DNA from: CAOJBM01 sp051872535
Lineage (GTDB): Bacteria > Bacillota_I > Bacilli_A > RF39 > UBA660
Length of the DNA stretch: 12,823 bases
Direction of reading: 5' to 3'
NCBI GenBank assembly: GCA_051872535.1
Contig: JBJEDY010000028.1
Span: 1 to 12,823 of the forward strand
In this document: positions 7,029 through 12,823 of the stretch, in pieces
Numbering within the stretch: the first letter of the stretch is position 1
Layout: every line of letters starts with the position of its first letter
The notes under the pieces: generated by a model
Told to the model about the DNA's origin: nothing
The model's input: the letters and a program-made list of their open reading frames with translations, nothing else
The model's database searches: none
Translations under genes and position numbers: made by a program

Positions 7029-8294
7029 TTAAATTACTCTTTTATAAATTTCATTTATTTTGTCCATTAAATTATCTTCATTGATATCGAGTAATAGTTT
7101 ATGATTTTTCATTAAAACTTCCCCATTAATAATAGTTGTATCAACATTTGATGATTCTGTATTATGAACAATTCCTGTTATTAAATCTGGTAAAGGATAA
7201 GTTTCTATTTTATTATAGTCAAGAATTATAATATCTGCTTTTTTACCAACTTCAATACTTCCTACTATATCATCATATCCTAAGGCTTTAGCACCATTAA
7301 TAGTAGCCATTTTTAATGTTTCATAGGAATTAAAAACAGTAGGATTTTTATAAATGCCTTTTTGTAAAAAATCAACTAAAGACATATTGTAGAATAAATT
7401 TAGATTATTACCACTTCCTTGACCATCTGTTCCTAAACAAACATTTACATAGTTTTTATATTTAGTTATATTTGCAATTCCACAACCTAAGTTTAGATTA
7501 CTTACTGGATTATGGACAATAGATACATCTTTATATTTTAAGTCTTCAATATTTTCAATAAAAGTACCATGTGCTAGAATTAGTTTGTTATTTATTAAAC
7601 CAGTCTTTTCTAAAGCTTTAATAGGGCTTCCATATTGCTCAGTAATTCCTTTAACTTCTCCTTCATTTTCGCAAAAATGAATATGAACAGGTAACTGATG
7701 TTCTTTAGCAAATACACTACATTTTTTTAAGTAATTTTCACTACATGTATAAAAAGCATGAGGAGCAACTGCCCACCTTATTAATTGATTATCATTATTA
7801 TTATAAAGTTCTACAAATTCATTAAATCTTGTATCACCATTATTATCACTATCCATAACGCATCTACTAAATAAGCTTCTCACTTTTGTTTCTTTAATTG
7901 CCTTTAAAACACCTTGACAATTATAATACATGTCATTGCTTAATGTAGTACCTGTTTTAATCATTTCAATACAAGAAAGTAAAGAAGTATAATACATATC
8001 ATTATCAGTCAATTTATCTTCAATTGGCCATATTTTATTATTTAACCAATCATTAAGATTTAAATTATCATTAGTTGCTCTAAAAATGCTCATACCTAAA
8101 TGAGTATGACAATTGACAAGCCCAGGTATTATTACTTTGTCTGTAGCATCTATAAGTTCATCATATGTACCATTATAATTATTTGTTATTTCAATTATAG
8201 TATCGTTTTTAATTACAATATCTAATTTTTCAATTTTTTCTTTCCTTTTTGAGTCCATAGTTATAACTAGACCATTTTTAATAACTTTAATCAT
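7029..8294 (-). CDS. mtaD: MtaD-like amidohydrolase (5-methylthioadenosine/S-adenosylhomocysteine deaminase family)
   Basis: This 421-residue cytosolic enzyme of the amidohydrolase superfamily matches the MTA/SAH deaminase (TRZ/ATZ) group in length and layout. Metal ligands are visible as H63 and H65 (VNCHTHLGMS), H206 (HIHFCENEGEV) and D290 (GTDGQGSGNN). E209 fits the catalytic glutamate, H179 a substrate contact and H242 (LAHGTF) the second active-site histidine. DWLNNKIWPIE (82-92) is characteristic of the family. The expected reaction is deamination of methylthioadenosine or S-adenosylhomocysteine to the inosine form; guanine or other aminopurine deaminase activity cannot be excluded. The start at 8294 follows AGGTGAT (8298-8304 on this strand). 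It is a single-gene unit in opposite orientation to both sugar operons and has no obvious functional link to them. Confidence 0.85.
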   Translation of the reverse strand: MIKVIKNGLVITMDSKRKEKIEKLDIVIKNDTIIEITNNYNGTYDELIDATDKVIIPGLVNCHTHLGMSIFRATNDNLNLNDWLNNKIWPIEDKLTDNDMYYTSLLSCIEMIKTGTTLSNDMYYNCQGVLKAIKETKVRSLFSRCVMDSDNNGDTRFNEFVELYNNNDNQLIRWAVAPHAFYTCSENYLKKCSVFAKEHQLPVHIHFCENEGEVKGITEQYGSPIKALEKTGLINNKLILAHGTFIENIEDLKYKDVSIVHNPVSNLNLGCGIANITKYKNYVNVCLGTDGQGSGNNLNLFYNMSLVDFLQKGIYKNPTVFNSYETLKMATINGAKALGYDDIVGSIEVGKKADIIILDYNKIETYPLPDLITGIVHNTESSNVDTTIINGEVLMKNHKLLLDINEDNLMDKINEIYKRVI

Positions 8295-8309
8295 ATTATC
8301 ACCTACATC

Positions 8310-8340
8310 TTATTATAAGTCATATAATAAAGTTTAAAAA
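8310..8340 (-). promoter_or_regulatory. possible promoter of the amidohydrolase gene with an inverted repeat
   Basis: On the minus strand a perfect TATAAT lies at 8317-8312. Upstream T-rich sequence offers only a poor -35 (TTTTTA, 17-base spacing). The -10 box is inside an inverted repeat, TTATTAT (8310-8316) and ATAATAA (8324-8330), which could be an operator or simply AT-rich DNA. The resulting leader would be short, about 10-15 bases, containing the ribosome site. Confidence 0.35.
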
Positions 8341-8383
8341 GTAAATTTTTATTTTTTTATTTAGTAATTAACTTTTTTATATT

Positions 8384-8414
8384 TTGAATTAATAATTATA
8401 TGTGATATTATAAT
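8384..8414 (+). promoter_or_regulatory. probable promoter of the alg14-alg13-gtrA unit
   Basis: TTGAAT at 8384-8389 matches four of six -35 positions. Two overlapping -10 choices follow: an extended form, TG-A-TATTAT at 8403-8411, with a 16-base spacer, and a perfect TATAAT at 8409-8414 with a 19-base spacer. Transcription would start at about 8420, leaving a leader of some 20 bases. The ribosome site before the ATG at 8441 is weak (GGATAGTG at 8425-8432). Confidence 0.45.
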
Positions 8415-8440
8415 AACAAAGAAATGGATAGTGTACATTT

Positions 8441-8920
8441 ATGAAAAAGAAAAATAAGAAAAAGGTTTTATTTGTAAGTGGTGTAGGTGGTCATTTAACA
8501 CAGATGTTACAACTTAAAAGTATATTTAATGATTATAATTATATTTTGATAACTGAAAAGAATGAAGTTACTGCTGATTTAAAAAATAAATATAATATTA
8601 GATATTACATGTATTGTAACAAAAAGAATTTTATTAAATATTTTCTTATTAATATAATTAATGCTTTTCATAGTGTATATACATTCTTTAAAGAATGGCC
8701 AGATGTTATTGTTACAACTGGTCCAAATACTTCAATACCACTTTGTTATTTAGGATTTATATTTAGAAAAAATGTAATATTTATTGAGTCTTTTGCTAAA
8801 AGAGATGGAAGGACTTTAGCAGGACGACTAGCTTATCCTGTTGCGACAACCTTTGTTGTACAATGGGAATCGATGTTAAAATATTACCCAAAAGCTAAGT
8901 ATTTTGGAGGTATTTATTAA
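8441..8920 (+). CDS. Alg14-like glycosyltransferase membrane subunit (PssD/EpsE/Cps14F type)
   Basis: This 159-residue protein is the acceptor-side half of a split GT-B glycosyltransferase. After a lysine-rich start come VLFVSGVGGHLTQM (9-22), a hydrophobic/amphipathic segment at about 64-83 that should anchor it to the membrane, DVIVTTGPNTSIP (88-100) and FIESFAKRDGRTLAGRLAY. The ending VVQWESMLKYYPKAKYFGGI is the family C-terminus. Alg14 homologues recruit the catalytic Alg13 half to the membrane, where the pair adds the second sugar to a lipid-linked first sugar. In bacteria the donor may be UDP-glucuronate, UDP-galactose or UDP-GlcNAc, which sequence alone does not settle. The stop overlaps the next start by one base (TAATG at 8918-8922), so the two subunits are translationally coupled. 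Confidence 0.9.
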   Translation: MKKKNKKKVLFVSGVGGHLTQMLQLKSIFNDYNYILITEKNEVTADLKNKYNIRYYMYCNKKNFIKYFLINIINAFHSVYTFFKEWPDVIVTTGPNTSIPLCYLGFIFRKNVIFIESFAKRDGRTLAGRLAYPVATTFVVQWESMLKYYPKAKYFGGIY

Positions 8921-9387
8921 TGATTTTAGTAACATTAGGAACACAAACGCAGAAGTTTTATCGTTTATTAGATGCTTTAGAAAATAGTAATATTGATGAA
9001 GAAATAGTTGTCCAAGCTGGAGGATCAGCTGATTATCAAAGTAAGAAAATGAAAATATTTAAATTTATTAATTATAATGAAATGAGTGAATTAATAAAAA
9101 ATGCTTCACTAATTATTACACATGGTGGTACAGGTAGTATTATAATGCCTTTACAAAAAGGGAAAAAAGTTATCGCTTGTGCAAGACTTTCAAAATATAA
9201 AGAACATATTAATGATCATCAAAAAGAGCTTGTAAGTGTATTTGCAAGTGAAGGATATATTTTAGAGTATGCTGATGGTGATAATATAGATGAAGTTTAT
9301 AAGAAGAGTAAAAACTTTAAACCTAAAAAGTATATAAGTAATACTACAAATTTTATTATTAATTTGAAGCAATTAATAGATAATTAA
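8920..9387 (+). CDS. Alg13-like glycosyltransferase catalytic subunit (PssE/EpsF/Cps14G type)
   Basis: This 155-residue protein corresponds to the C-terminal, donor-binding domain of family GT28. MILVTLGTQTQKFYRLLDAL (1-20) is the family N-terminus, THGGTGSI (67-74) is the UDP-sugar-binding loop, and NDHQKEL (98-104) is the conserved C-terminal motif. It should bind the Alg14-like partner encoded just upstream and supply the nucleotide-sugar site of the joint enzyme. The one-base TAATG overlap supports matched expression. The upstream end GGAGG at 8908-8912 serves as a plausible ribosome site. The next gene lies 101 bases on, beyond two hairpins. Confidence 0.9.
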   Translation: MILVTLGTQTQKFYRLLDALENSNIDEEIVVQAGGSADYQSKKMKIFKFINYNEMSELIKNASLIITHGGTGSIIMPLQKGKKVIACARLSKYKEHINDHQKELVSVFASEGYILEYADGDNIDEVYKKSKNFKPKKYISNTTNFIINLKQLIDN

Positions 9388-9388
9388 A

Positions 9389-9453
9389 AATACCCGAAAA
9401 TGTTTCGGGTATTATACAAATACCGGAAAAAAATTAAAAAATCTTCCGGTATT
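9389..9453 (+). repeat. two tandem, closely similar hairpins
   Basis: Hairpin 1 has arms AATACCCGAAA (9389-9399) and TTTCGGGTATT (9403-9413) with a three-base gap. Hairpin 2 has arms AATACCGGAA (9419-9428) and TTCCGGTATT (9444-9453) with a 15-base loop. The arms differ at one position, C in the first and G in the second, and the opposite strand changes to match. Neither is followed by a plus-strand T run, so they do not look like ordinary terminators for the Alg13 gene. On the minus strand hairpin 1 is followed by TTTTT, but no minus-strand gene reaches it. An RNA-processing, stability or attenuation role within the transcript is possible; the function is unknown. Confidence 0.75.
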
Positions 9454-9488
9454 AAAAAATAAAGAAAGATATTTTAAAGAGGTATAAC

Positions 9489-9917
9489 ATGAAAAAAATT
9501 TGGAATTTGTATCATAAATATGAAGAAATAATTAATTATATTATAGTGGGAGCATTAACAACTTTAGTTAGTTTAGCAGTTAAATATGGTCTTTTATTTA
9601 CTATATTTAATGCCGAAAATGCTTTAGAATTACAAGCATCTGTAATTATATCTTGGATAGCTGCCGTATCTTTTGCGTATATAACTAATCGTGTATTTGT
9701 TTTTAAGAGTAAGAATAAGAATGTTCTTAAAGAAGTAATTAGTTTCTTTGGTGCTAGAGTTGCAACCTTAGTAATGGAAATGGTTATTATGTGGTTCTTT
9801 ATAACGTTATTAGGTATGAATAGTGATTTATGGGTATTAATTTGGACTTTTTTAACACAAGTTTTAATTATGATTGGAAATTATATTCTTAGTAAGTTAT
9901 TTGTTTTCAGTAAATGA
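9489..9917 (+). CDS. GtrA-family membrane protein
   Basis: This 142-residue protein has the four membrane segments of the GtrA family, at about 14-38, 49-72, 83-108 and 114-138. Signature stretches are NYIIVGALTTLVSLAVKYG (16-34), SFAYITNRVFVFKSK (61-75), FFGARVATLVMEM (86-98) and NYILSKLFVFSK (131-142). GtrA proteins are thought to flip undecaprenyl-phosphate-linked sugars, as in serotype-converting phage cassettes with GtrB and a GT-C transferase. Here no GtrB is adjacent, but the GT2/DUF2304 pair at 135-1195 could supply the lipid-linked sugar. The gene has a good ribosome site, AAAGAGGT at 9476-9483, and is followed at once by a terminator. Confidence 0.88.
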   Translation: MKKIWNLYHKYEEIINYIIVGALTTLVSLAVKYGLLFTIFNAENALELQASVIISWIAAVSFAYITNRVFVFKSKNKNVLKEVISFFGARVATLVMEMVIMWFFITLLGMNSDLWVLIWTFLTQVLIMIGNYILSKLFVFSK

Positions 9918-9943
9918 AGATGTCTAATAGACATTTTTTTTTA
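9917..9943 (+). terminator. intrinsic terminator after gtrA
   Basis: ATGTCT (9920-9925) pairs with AGACAT (9929-9934) across a three-base loop, extended outward by a G-T and two A-T pairs. Nine T bases (9934-9942) follow. It begins at the GtrA stop codon and ends the second sugar operon. Confidence 0.85.
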
Positions 9944-9947
9944 TTAC

Positions 9948-9986
9948 TTGATAGTAAATCTGAATAGAATCGGTTATAATTATAAT
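9948..9986 (+). promoter_or_regulatory. probable promoter of the J-like/lysozyme-like gene pair
   Basis: Two abutting perfect TATAAT hexamers lie at 9975-9980 and 9981-9986. The best -35 candidate, TTGATA at 9948-9953, is 21 bases from the first, longer than ideal, so the exact promoter is unclear. It sits directly after the upstream terminator, so the downstream genes need a promoter here. The start at 10015 is served by AAAGG at 10000-10004. Two out-of-frame ATGs at 10005 and 10008 lie between and lead to a stop within six codons. Confidence 0.45.
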
Positions 9987-10014
9987 AAGGTAGTCTTGTA
10001 AAGGATGATGGAAG

Positions 10015-11019
10015 ATGACTGATGAAAAATTAAAATATTGTTTTGGTGTTATAAATCGATATCAAGAGTATAAAGATAAAGATTTTATAGACTATTATGA
10101 TATAGTTGGAGTTAATAGATATTCATCATTAAGTGATATAAAAAAAGTTTTAAGAAACTTTTCAGAAGTTTTCAAACCTAATAATATTTCTTTATATTTA
10201 GGTTATGCACGCGATCAATTAAAAGAAACACCAGCAGCTAATCAATATCTTAATCATGCTGATTTATTCTTAGAAATATCTTCTAAGTCCGGATTAATTA
10301 CGGCAATTCTCGGTGAAGAAGAAAACAAAGCAGAATATGATGCCGAATGGGATATAATAAAAGGTAAAAAAAATGATATAGTTTCAACATCTAATAATCA
10401 CTTCAAAGGAAAAGAAATTTTAGGATTATTTATTGATTGTATTACAACTAATATTATTAAAAATGGAACTAATAATGCTAAGTTGTTAGTAGATCGTTTC
10501 TTAGATACAAATGGTAATTGCTTAATGTCATTTACTAGTGATAACAATAGTAGATTAATTGCTTCTAAATTAAATCCTAATGAGGTAAGAAAAGAACTAG
10601 ATAATTATTTTGGAGATAAAGTTTCTCTTGGATATGGAGAATTATTAGTTGAAGAAATTTTAGAAAAAAAGGTTCAAGCATTAAATATAGCAAGTTTGTA
10701 TACAGTTAAAAAACATGATTTATCACAATTAAAACAAGCTATATTGTCTTTATATAATTCTAATGATTATTCTTATTTTACAAATGAAAATGGTGCTCGA
10801 AATAATTTAAAGAAAAATGTAAATAGTCAATCTTTAATTATGACTATGGGTAAAGCTATGGAAATTAAAGATATCTATGAATGGGGAATTGCTAATGCTA
10901 GAACTAATACATCAATAGAATATAATACTGTTTTATATCTTGAATATATTAGTAAATTAGAATTAAGTAATGTAGTTAATAAAGAACCAAATGATAAGAA
11001 TACTATAACATTTAAGTAA
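10015..11019 (+). CDS. uncharacterised protein with a degenerate J-like N-terminal region
   Basis: I do not recognise this 334-residue family. It has no signal peptide or membrane segment and should be cytosolic. Residues 26-112 resemble a DnaJ J-domain: DYYDIVGVNRYSSLSDIKKV (26-45) matches the helix I start and helix II, and ENKAEYDAEW (103-112) matches the end of helix IV. The HPD loop needed to stimulate Hsp70 is replaced by KPN (54-56), so ordinary co-chaperone activity is unlikely. About 20 extra residues lie between KPN and the third helix. The remainder (about 125-334) is asparagine- and lysine-rich, mixed alpha/beta in appearance, with no motif I can name. It has its own promoter and lies 62 bases before a membrane-anchored lysozyme-like gene. 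The J-domain similarity is by eye and could be coincidental. Confidence 0.75.
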   Translation: MTDEKLKYCFGVINRYQEYKDKDFIDYYDIVGVNRYSSLSDIKKVLRNFSEVFKPNNISLYLGYARDQLKETPAANQYLNHADLFLEISSKSGLITAILGEEENKAEYDAEWDIIKGKKNDIVSTSNNHFKGKEILGLFIDCITTNIIKNGTNNAKLLVDRFLDTNGNCLMSFTSDNNSRLIASKLNPNEVRKELDNYFGDKVSLGYGELLVEEILEKKVQALNIASLYTVKKHDLSQLKQAILSLYNSNDYSYFTNENGARNNLKKNVNSQSLIMTMGKAMEIKDIYEWGIANARTNTSIEYNTVLYLEYISKLELSNVVNKEPNDKNTITFK

Positions 11020-11081
11020 CGTATCATATTTATGTTAAAGTTATTTTACTAAGTTTTAATAATTAAATAAGGAATGATTAT

Positions 11082-12194
11082 ATGCAAAAAAAGAACTATC
11101 ATTTAGTTAAAGATAATTATTATTCTTTAAGAAGAATTAGGAAAAAAGTATTTAAAACAGCTGTCATTGTTGATCTTAGTATTGGGATTGCTAGTGCTAT
11201 AACAATTTTTTGTTTTAATAATCATGTTCCGTCAAAAACGTTGGATAATCGTAATTATCTAAATATGGTTGATTTTGATCAAGAGATTATTTATTTAGAT
11301 TTAGAAGATATTAATAATCAAAATTTAGCTAATTCTTTAGAAGAGTATCGAATTAATGAACTGGAAAGTGGAAGAACTGTTGTTAATTATGAACAAGTAG
11401 AAAGAGAAATAATCTCTTTGGATAATGCTATTAATTTAAGTTTTGAACAAGAAAGTATTATGAAGTATTGTGCTATATATCAAGTCGATTATAATATTGT
11501 ATATAACAAGTTAGCAGAACTTACAAATAGTTTTACTAGTGATGAATACTTAAATGGAACGATACCAGGAATAGTTTTTAAAGGAGAACCAATTCATTTT
11601 GATAATAAAGAAACATTACTAGCTATGGCAGTTAGATGTTGTGCACAATTACCTAGTTCAGTAGGATTAAATGATTCGATTAAGATTGATACTGAGTTTG
11701 AATCTAATATGACTATTTTTCAACAAATTACTACATATTCATCTTTATTTGGATTGGATAGAAAAGTAGTTTACAGTATCATAAGGGCTGAAAATAATTT
11801 TGGAAGTAATTTAACTGATACAACTAATAATTTTGGGAGTTTAAAAAGTGGGGATGGAAATTCTTTTGAAAGTTTTGATAATTTAAATCAAGGTATTTTA
11901 GAAACTTGTGCAGAGATTTATAAATTCAGATATAGATATGGTATTACAGCAACAAGCGAAGAATTTTTAAGACAAATACAACCTTATTATGCACCAACAG
12001 AAGGAGTTTCAGAAGCTGAAGCTGAATTAAATGAAAATTGGATTATTAATGCCATTAATGCTTATAATGAAGTTGATAGTTTAAATGTCTTTGGAGATGA
12101 TTCTTTAGATATTAATATGAGTCTTGATCATCAATTTTATATAGATTATACAGCTATGGCTAGCGAAGCAAATAATATAAATAATACATATTAG
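11082..12194 (+). CDS. membrane-anchored protein with lysozyme/glucosaminidase-like domain
   Basis: This 370-residue protein has a basic N-terminus (1-25) and one hydrophobic segment at about 26-45, giving an N-in, C-out signal anchor. The exterior part contains SLFGLDRKVVYSIIRAENNF, with E237 at the place of the catalytic glutamate in lysozyme-like domains. TNNFGSLKSGDGNSFESFDN follows, resembling the NNxFGIK block of GH73 glucosaminidases, and then a YYAPTEG segment seen near the end of similar domains. I infer peptidoglycan binding or cleavage, but the match is remote. Residues 50-220 are an acidic, helical-looking region of unknown kind, with a vicinal C186-C187 pair. The start follows AAGGA at 11069-11073. 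It is probably cotranscribed with the J-like gene and ends at a terminator. Confidence 0.75.
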   Translation: MQKKNYHLVKDNYYSLRRIRKKVFKTAVIVDLSIGIASAITIFCFNNHVPSKTLDNRNYLNMVDFDQEIIYLDLEDINNQNLANSLEEYRINELESGRTVVNYEQVEREIISLDNAINLSFEQESIMKYCAIYQVDYNIVYNKLAELTNSFTSDEYLNGTIPGIVFKGEPIHFDNKETLLAMAVRCCAQLPSSVGLNDSIKIDTEFESNMTIFQQITTYSSLFGLDRKVVYSIIRAENNFGSNLTDTTNNFGSLKSGDGNSFESFDNLNQGILETCAEIYKFRYRYGITATSEEFLRQIQPYYAPTEGVSEAEAELNENWIINAINAYNEVDSLNVFGDDSLDINMSLDHQFYIDYTAMASEANNINNTY

Positions 12195-12220
12195 GAATTA
12201 ATTATACTTAATTCTTTTTT
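12193..12220 (+). terminator. intrinsic terminator after the lysozyme-like gene
   Basis: GAATTAA (12195-12201) pairs with TTAATTC (12208-12214) around a six-base loop; the stem can extend by a G-T and an A-T pair. Six T bases follow at 12215-12220. The stem is almost entirely A-T, so it is weaker than the terminator after gtrA. Confidence 0.6.
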
Positions 12221-12252
12221 ATTATTTAATAAAACATATAATTAAATATATA

Positions 12253-12282
12253 CTATCAGGTTTAGGAAAAATAAGTTATAAT
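12253..12282 (+). promoter_or_regulatory. possible promoter of the pyruvate:ferredoxin oxidoreductase gene
   Basis: A perfect TATAAT at 12277-12282 lies 24 bases before the start codon. The best -35 candidate, CTATCA at 12253-12258 with an 18-base spacer, matches only three of six positions. A purine-rich ribosome site, AGAAGAGAG at 12290-12298, precedes the ATG at 12307, which leaves a very short leader. Confidence 0.4.
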
Positions 12283-12306
12283 TAAAACTAGAAGAGAGTT
12301 GGTTAT

Positions 12307-12823
12307 ATGAAAAAGATAGTTGATGGAAATACAGCATGTGCTAATGTTGCTTATCTATTTAGTGAAATATGTGCTATATACCCGATTACACCCTCAAGTC
12401 CAATGGCTCAAGAAATAGACGTATTAAGTCATTCTGATAAAACTAATTTGTTTAATGAAAAAGTTAGTGTTATTGAAATGCAAAGTGAAGCTGGGGCTGC
12501 TGGAACGTTACATGGAAGTCTTCTTGCTGGTAGTTTGAGCAGTACATTTACAGCTAGTCAAGGGCTTTTATTAATGATTCCAAATATGTATAAAATAGCT
12601 GGAGAAATGTTACCTGGTGTAATGCATGTTGCTGCACGAACTATTGCCACTCATGCTTTATCTATTTTTGGAGATCATTCAGATATTTATGCAACTCGTG
12701 GTACTGGTTTTTGTATGTTAGCATCTACTAATGTTAGAGATGCTCATAATTTGGCTGCTGTTGCCCATTTAAGTGCTATTGAAGGAAGTTTACCATTTAT
12801 GCATTTCTTTGATGGATTTAGAA
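12307..12823 (+). CDS. nifJ: pyruvate:ferredoxin (flavodoxin) oxidoreductase, N-terminal part
   Basis: The gene runs off the right edge; 172 codons are present of about 1,170-1,200 expected for the single-chain enzyme. The segment is domain I of the PFOR fold. It shows MKKIVDGNTACANVAYLFSE at the start, the substrate-region IYPITPSSPMAQEID, then SVIEMQSEAGAAGTLHGSLL and FTASQGLLLMIPNMYKIAGE. HVAARTIATHALSIFGDHSD and RDAHNLAAVAHL follow. The enzyme oxidatively decarboxylates pyruvate to acetyl-CoA and reduces ferredoxin or flavodoxin, using thiamine diphosphate and iron-sulfur clusters, and is typical of anaerobes. It has its own probable promoter and is not functionally tied to the upstream genes. 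Whether the downstream thiamine-diphosphate domain is fused or separate cannot be seen here. Confidence 0.95.
   Translation, partial: MKKIVDGNTACANVAYLFSEICAIYPITPSSPMAQEIDVLSHSDKTNLFNEKVSVIEMQSEAGAAGTLHGSLLAGSLSSTFTASQGLLLMIPNMYKIAGEMLPGVMHVAARTIATHALSIFGDHSDIYATRGTGFCMLASTNVRDAHNLAAVAHLSAIEGSLPFMHFFDGFR

Overview
The window is about 25% GC by eye and uses TGA as a stop codon: two gene junctions are ATGA overlaps and tryptophan is TGG. Purine-rich Shine-Dalgarno sites, intrinsic terminators and an incoming pyruvate:ferredoxin oxidoreductase gene point to a low-GC, Gram-positive-type anaerobe, such as a gut Bacilli/Mycoplasmatota or clostridial lineage. This is inferred from composition and gene content; no taxonomic marker gene is present.

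Region 1 (1-134) holds the end of an upstream transcription unit, an intrinsic terminator and a promoter for the first operon. Region 2 (135-6837) is a same-strand operon of eight genes for a surface glycan. In order they are a dolichol-phosphate-mannose-synthase-like GT2 enzyme, a DUF2304 small membrane protein, two more GT2 glycosyltransferases, an FdtA-type dTDP-sugar ketoisomerase, a Wzx-like flippase, a GT4 glycosyltransferase and a further GT2. A probable bidirectional terminator (6945-7004) separates it from region 3 (7029-8294), an MtaD-like amidohydrolase on the minus strand. Region 4 (8441-9917) is a second sugar operon on the plus strand. It carries the two halves of an Alg14/Alg13 (PssD/PssE) glycosyltransferase, then an intergenic pair of similar hairpins, then a GtrA-family membrane protein and a clear terminator.

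Region 5 (about 9948-12220) has its own promoter and encodes two proteins I cannot name. The first is a cytosolic protein whose N-terminus resembles a J-domain with the HPD motif replaced by KPN. The second is a membrane-anchored protein with a lysozyme/glucosaminidase-like domain. A terminator follows, and region 6 (12307 to the window end) is the start of pyruvate:ferredoxin oxidoreductase.

Together regions 2 and 4 look like part of a Wzx-type cell-surface polysaccharide system. Glycosyltransferases build a repeat unit on undecaprenyl phosphate and the flippase exports it. The GT2/DUF2304 pair and GtrA fit a side-chain pathway using an undecaprenyl-phosphate-linked sugar. No priming phosphoglycosyltransferase, Wzy polymerase, chain-length regulator or nucleotide-sugar synthesis set beyond FdtA lies in the window, so the locus depends on genes elsewhere. 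The least explained material is the region 5 gene pair and the tandem hairpins at 9389-9453.
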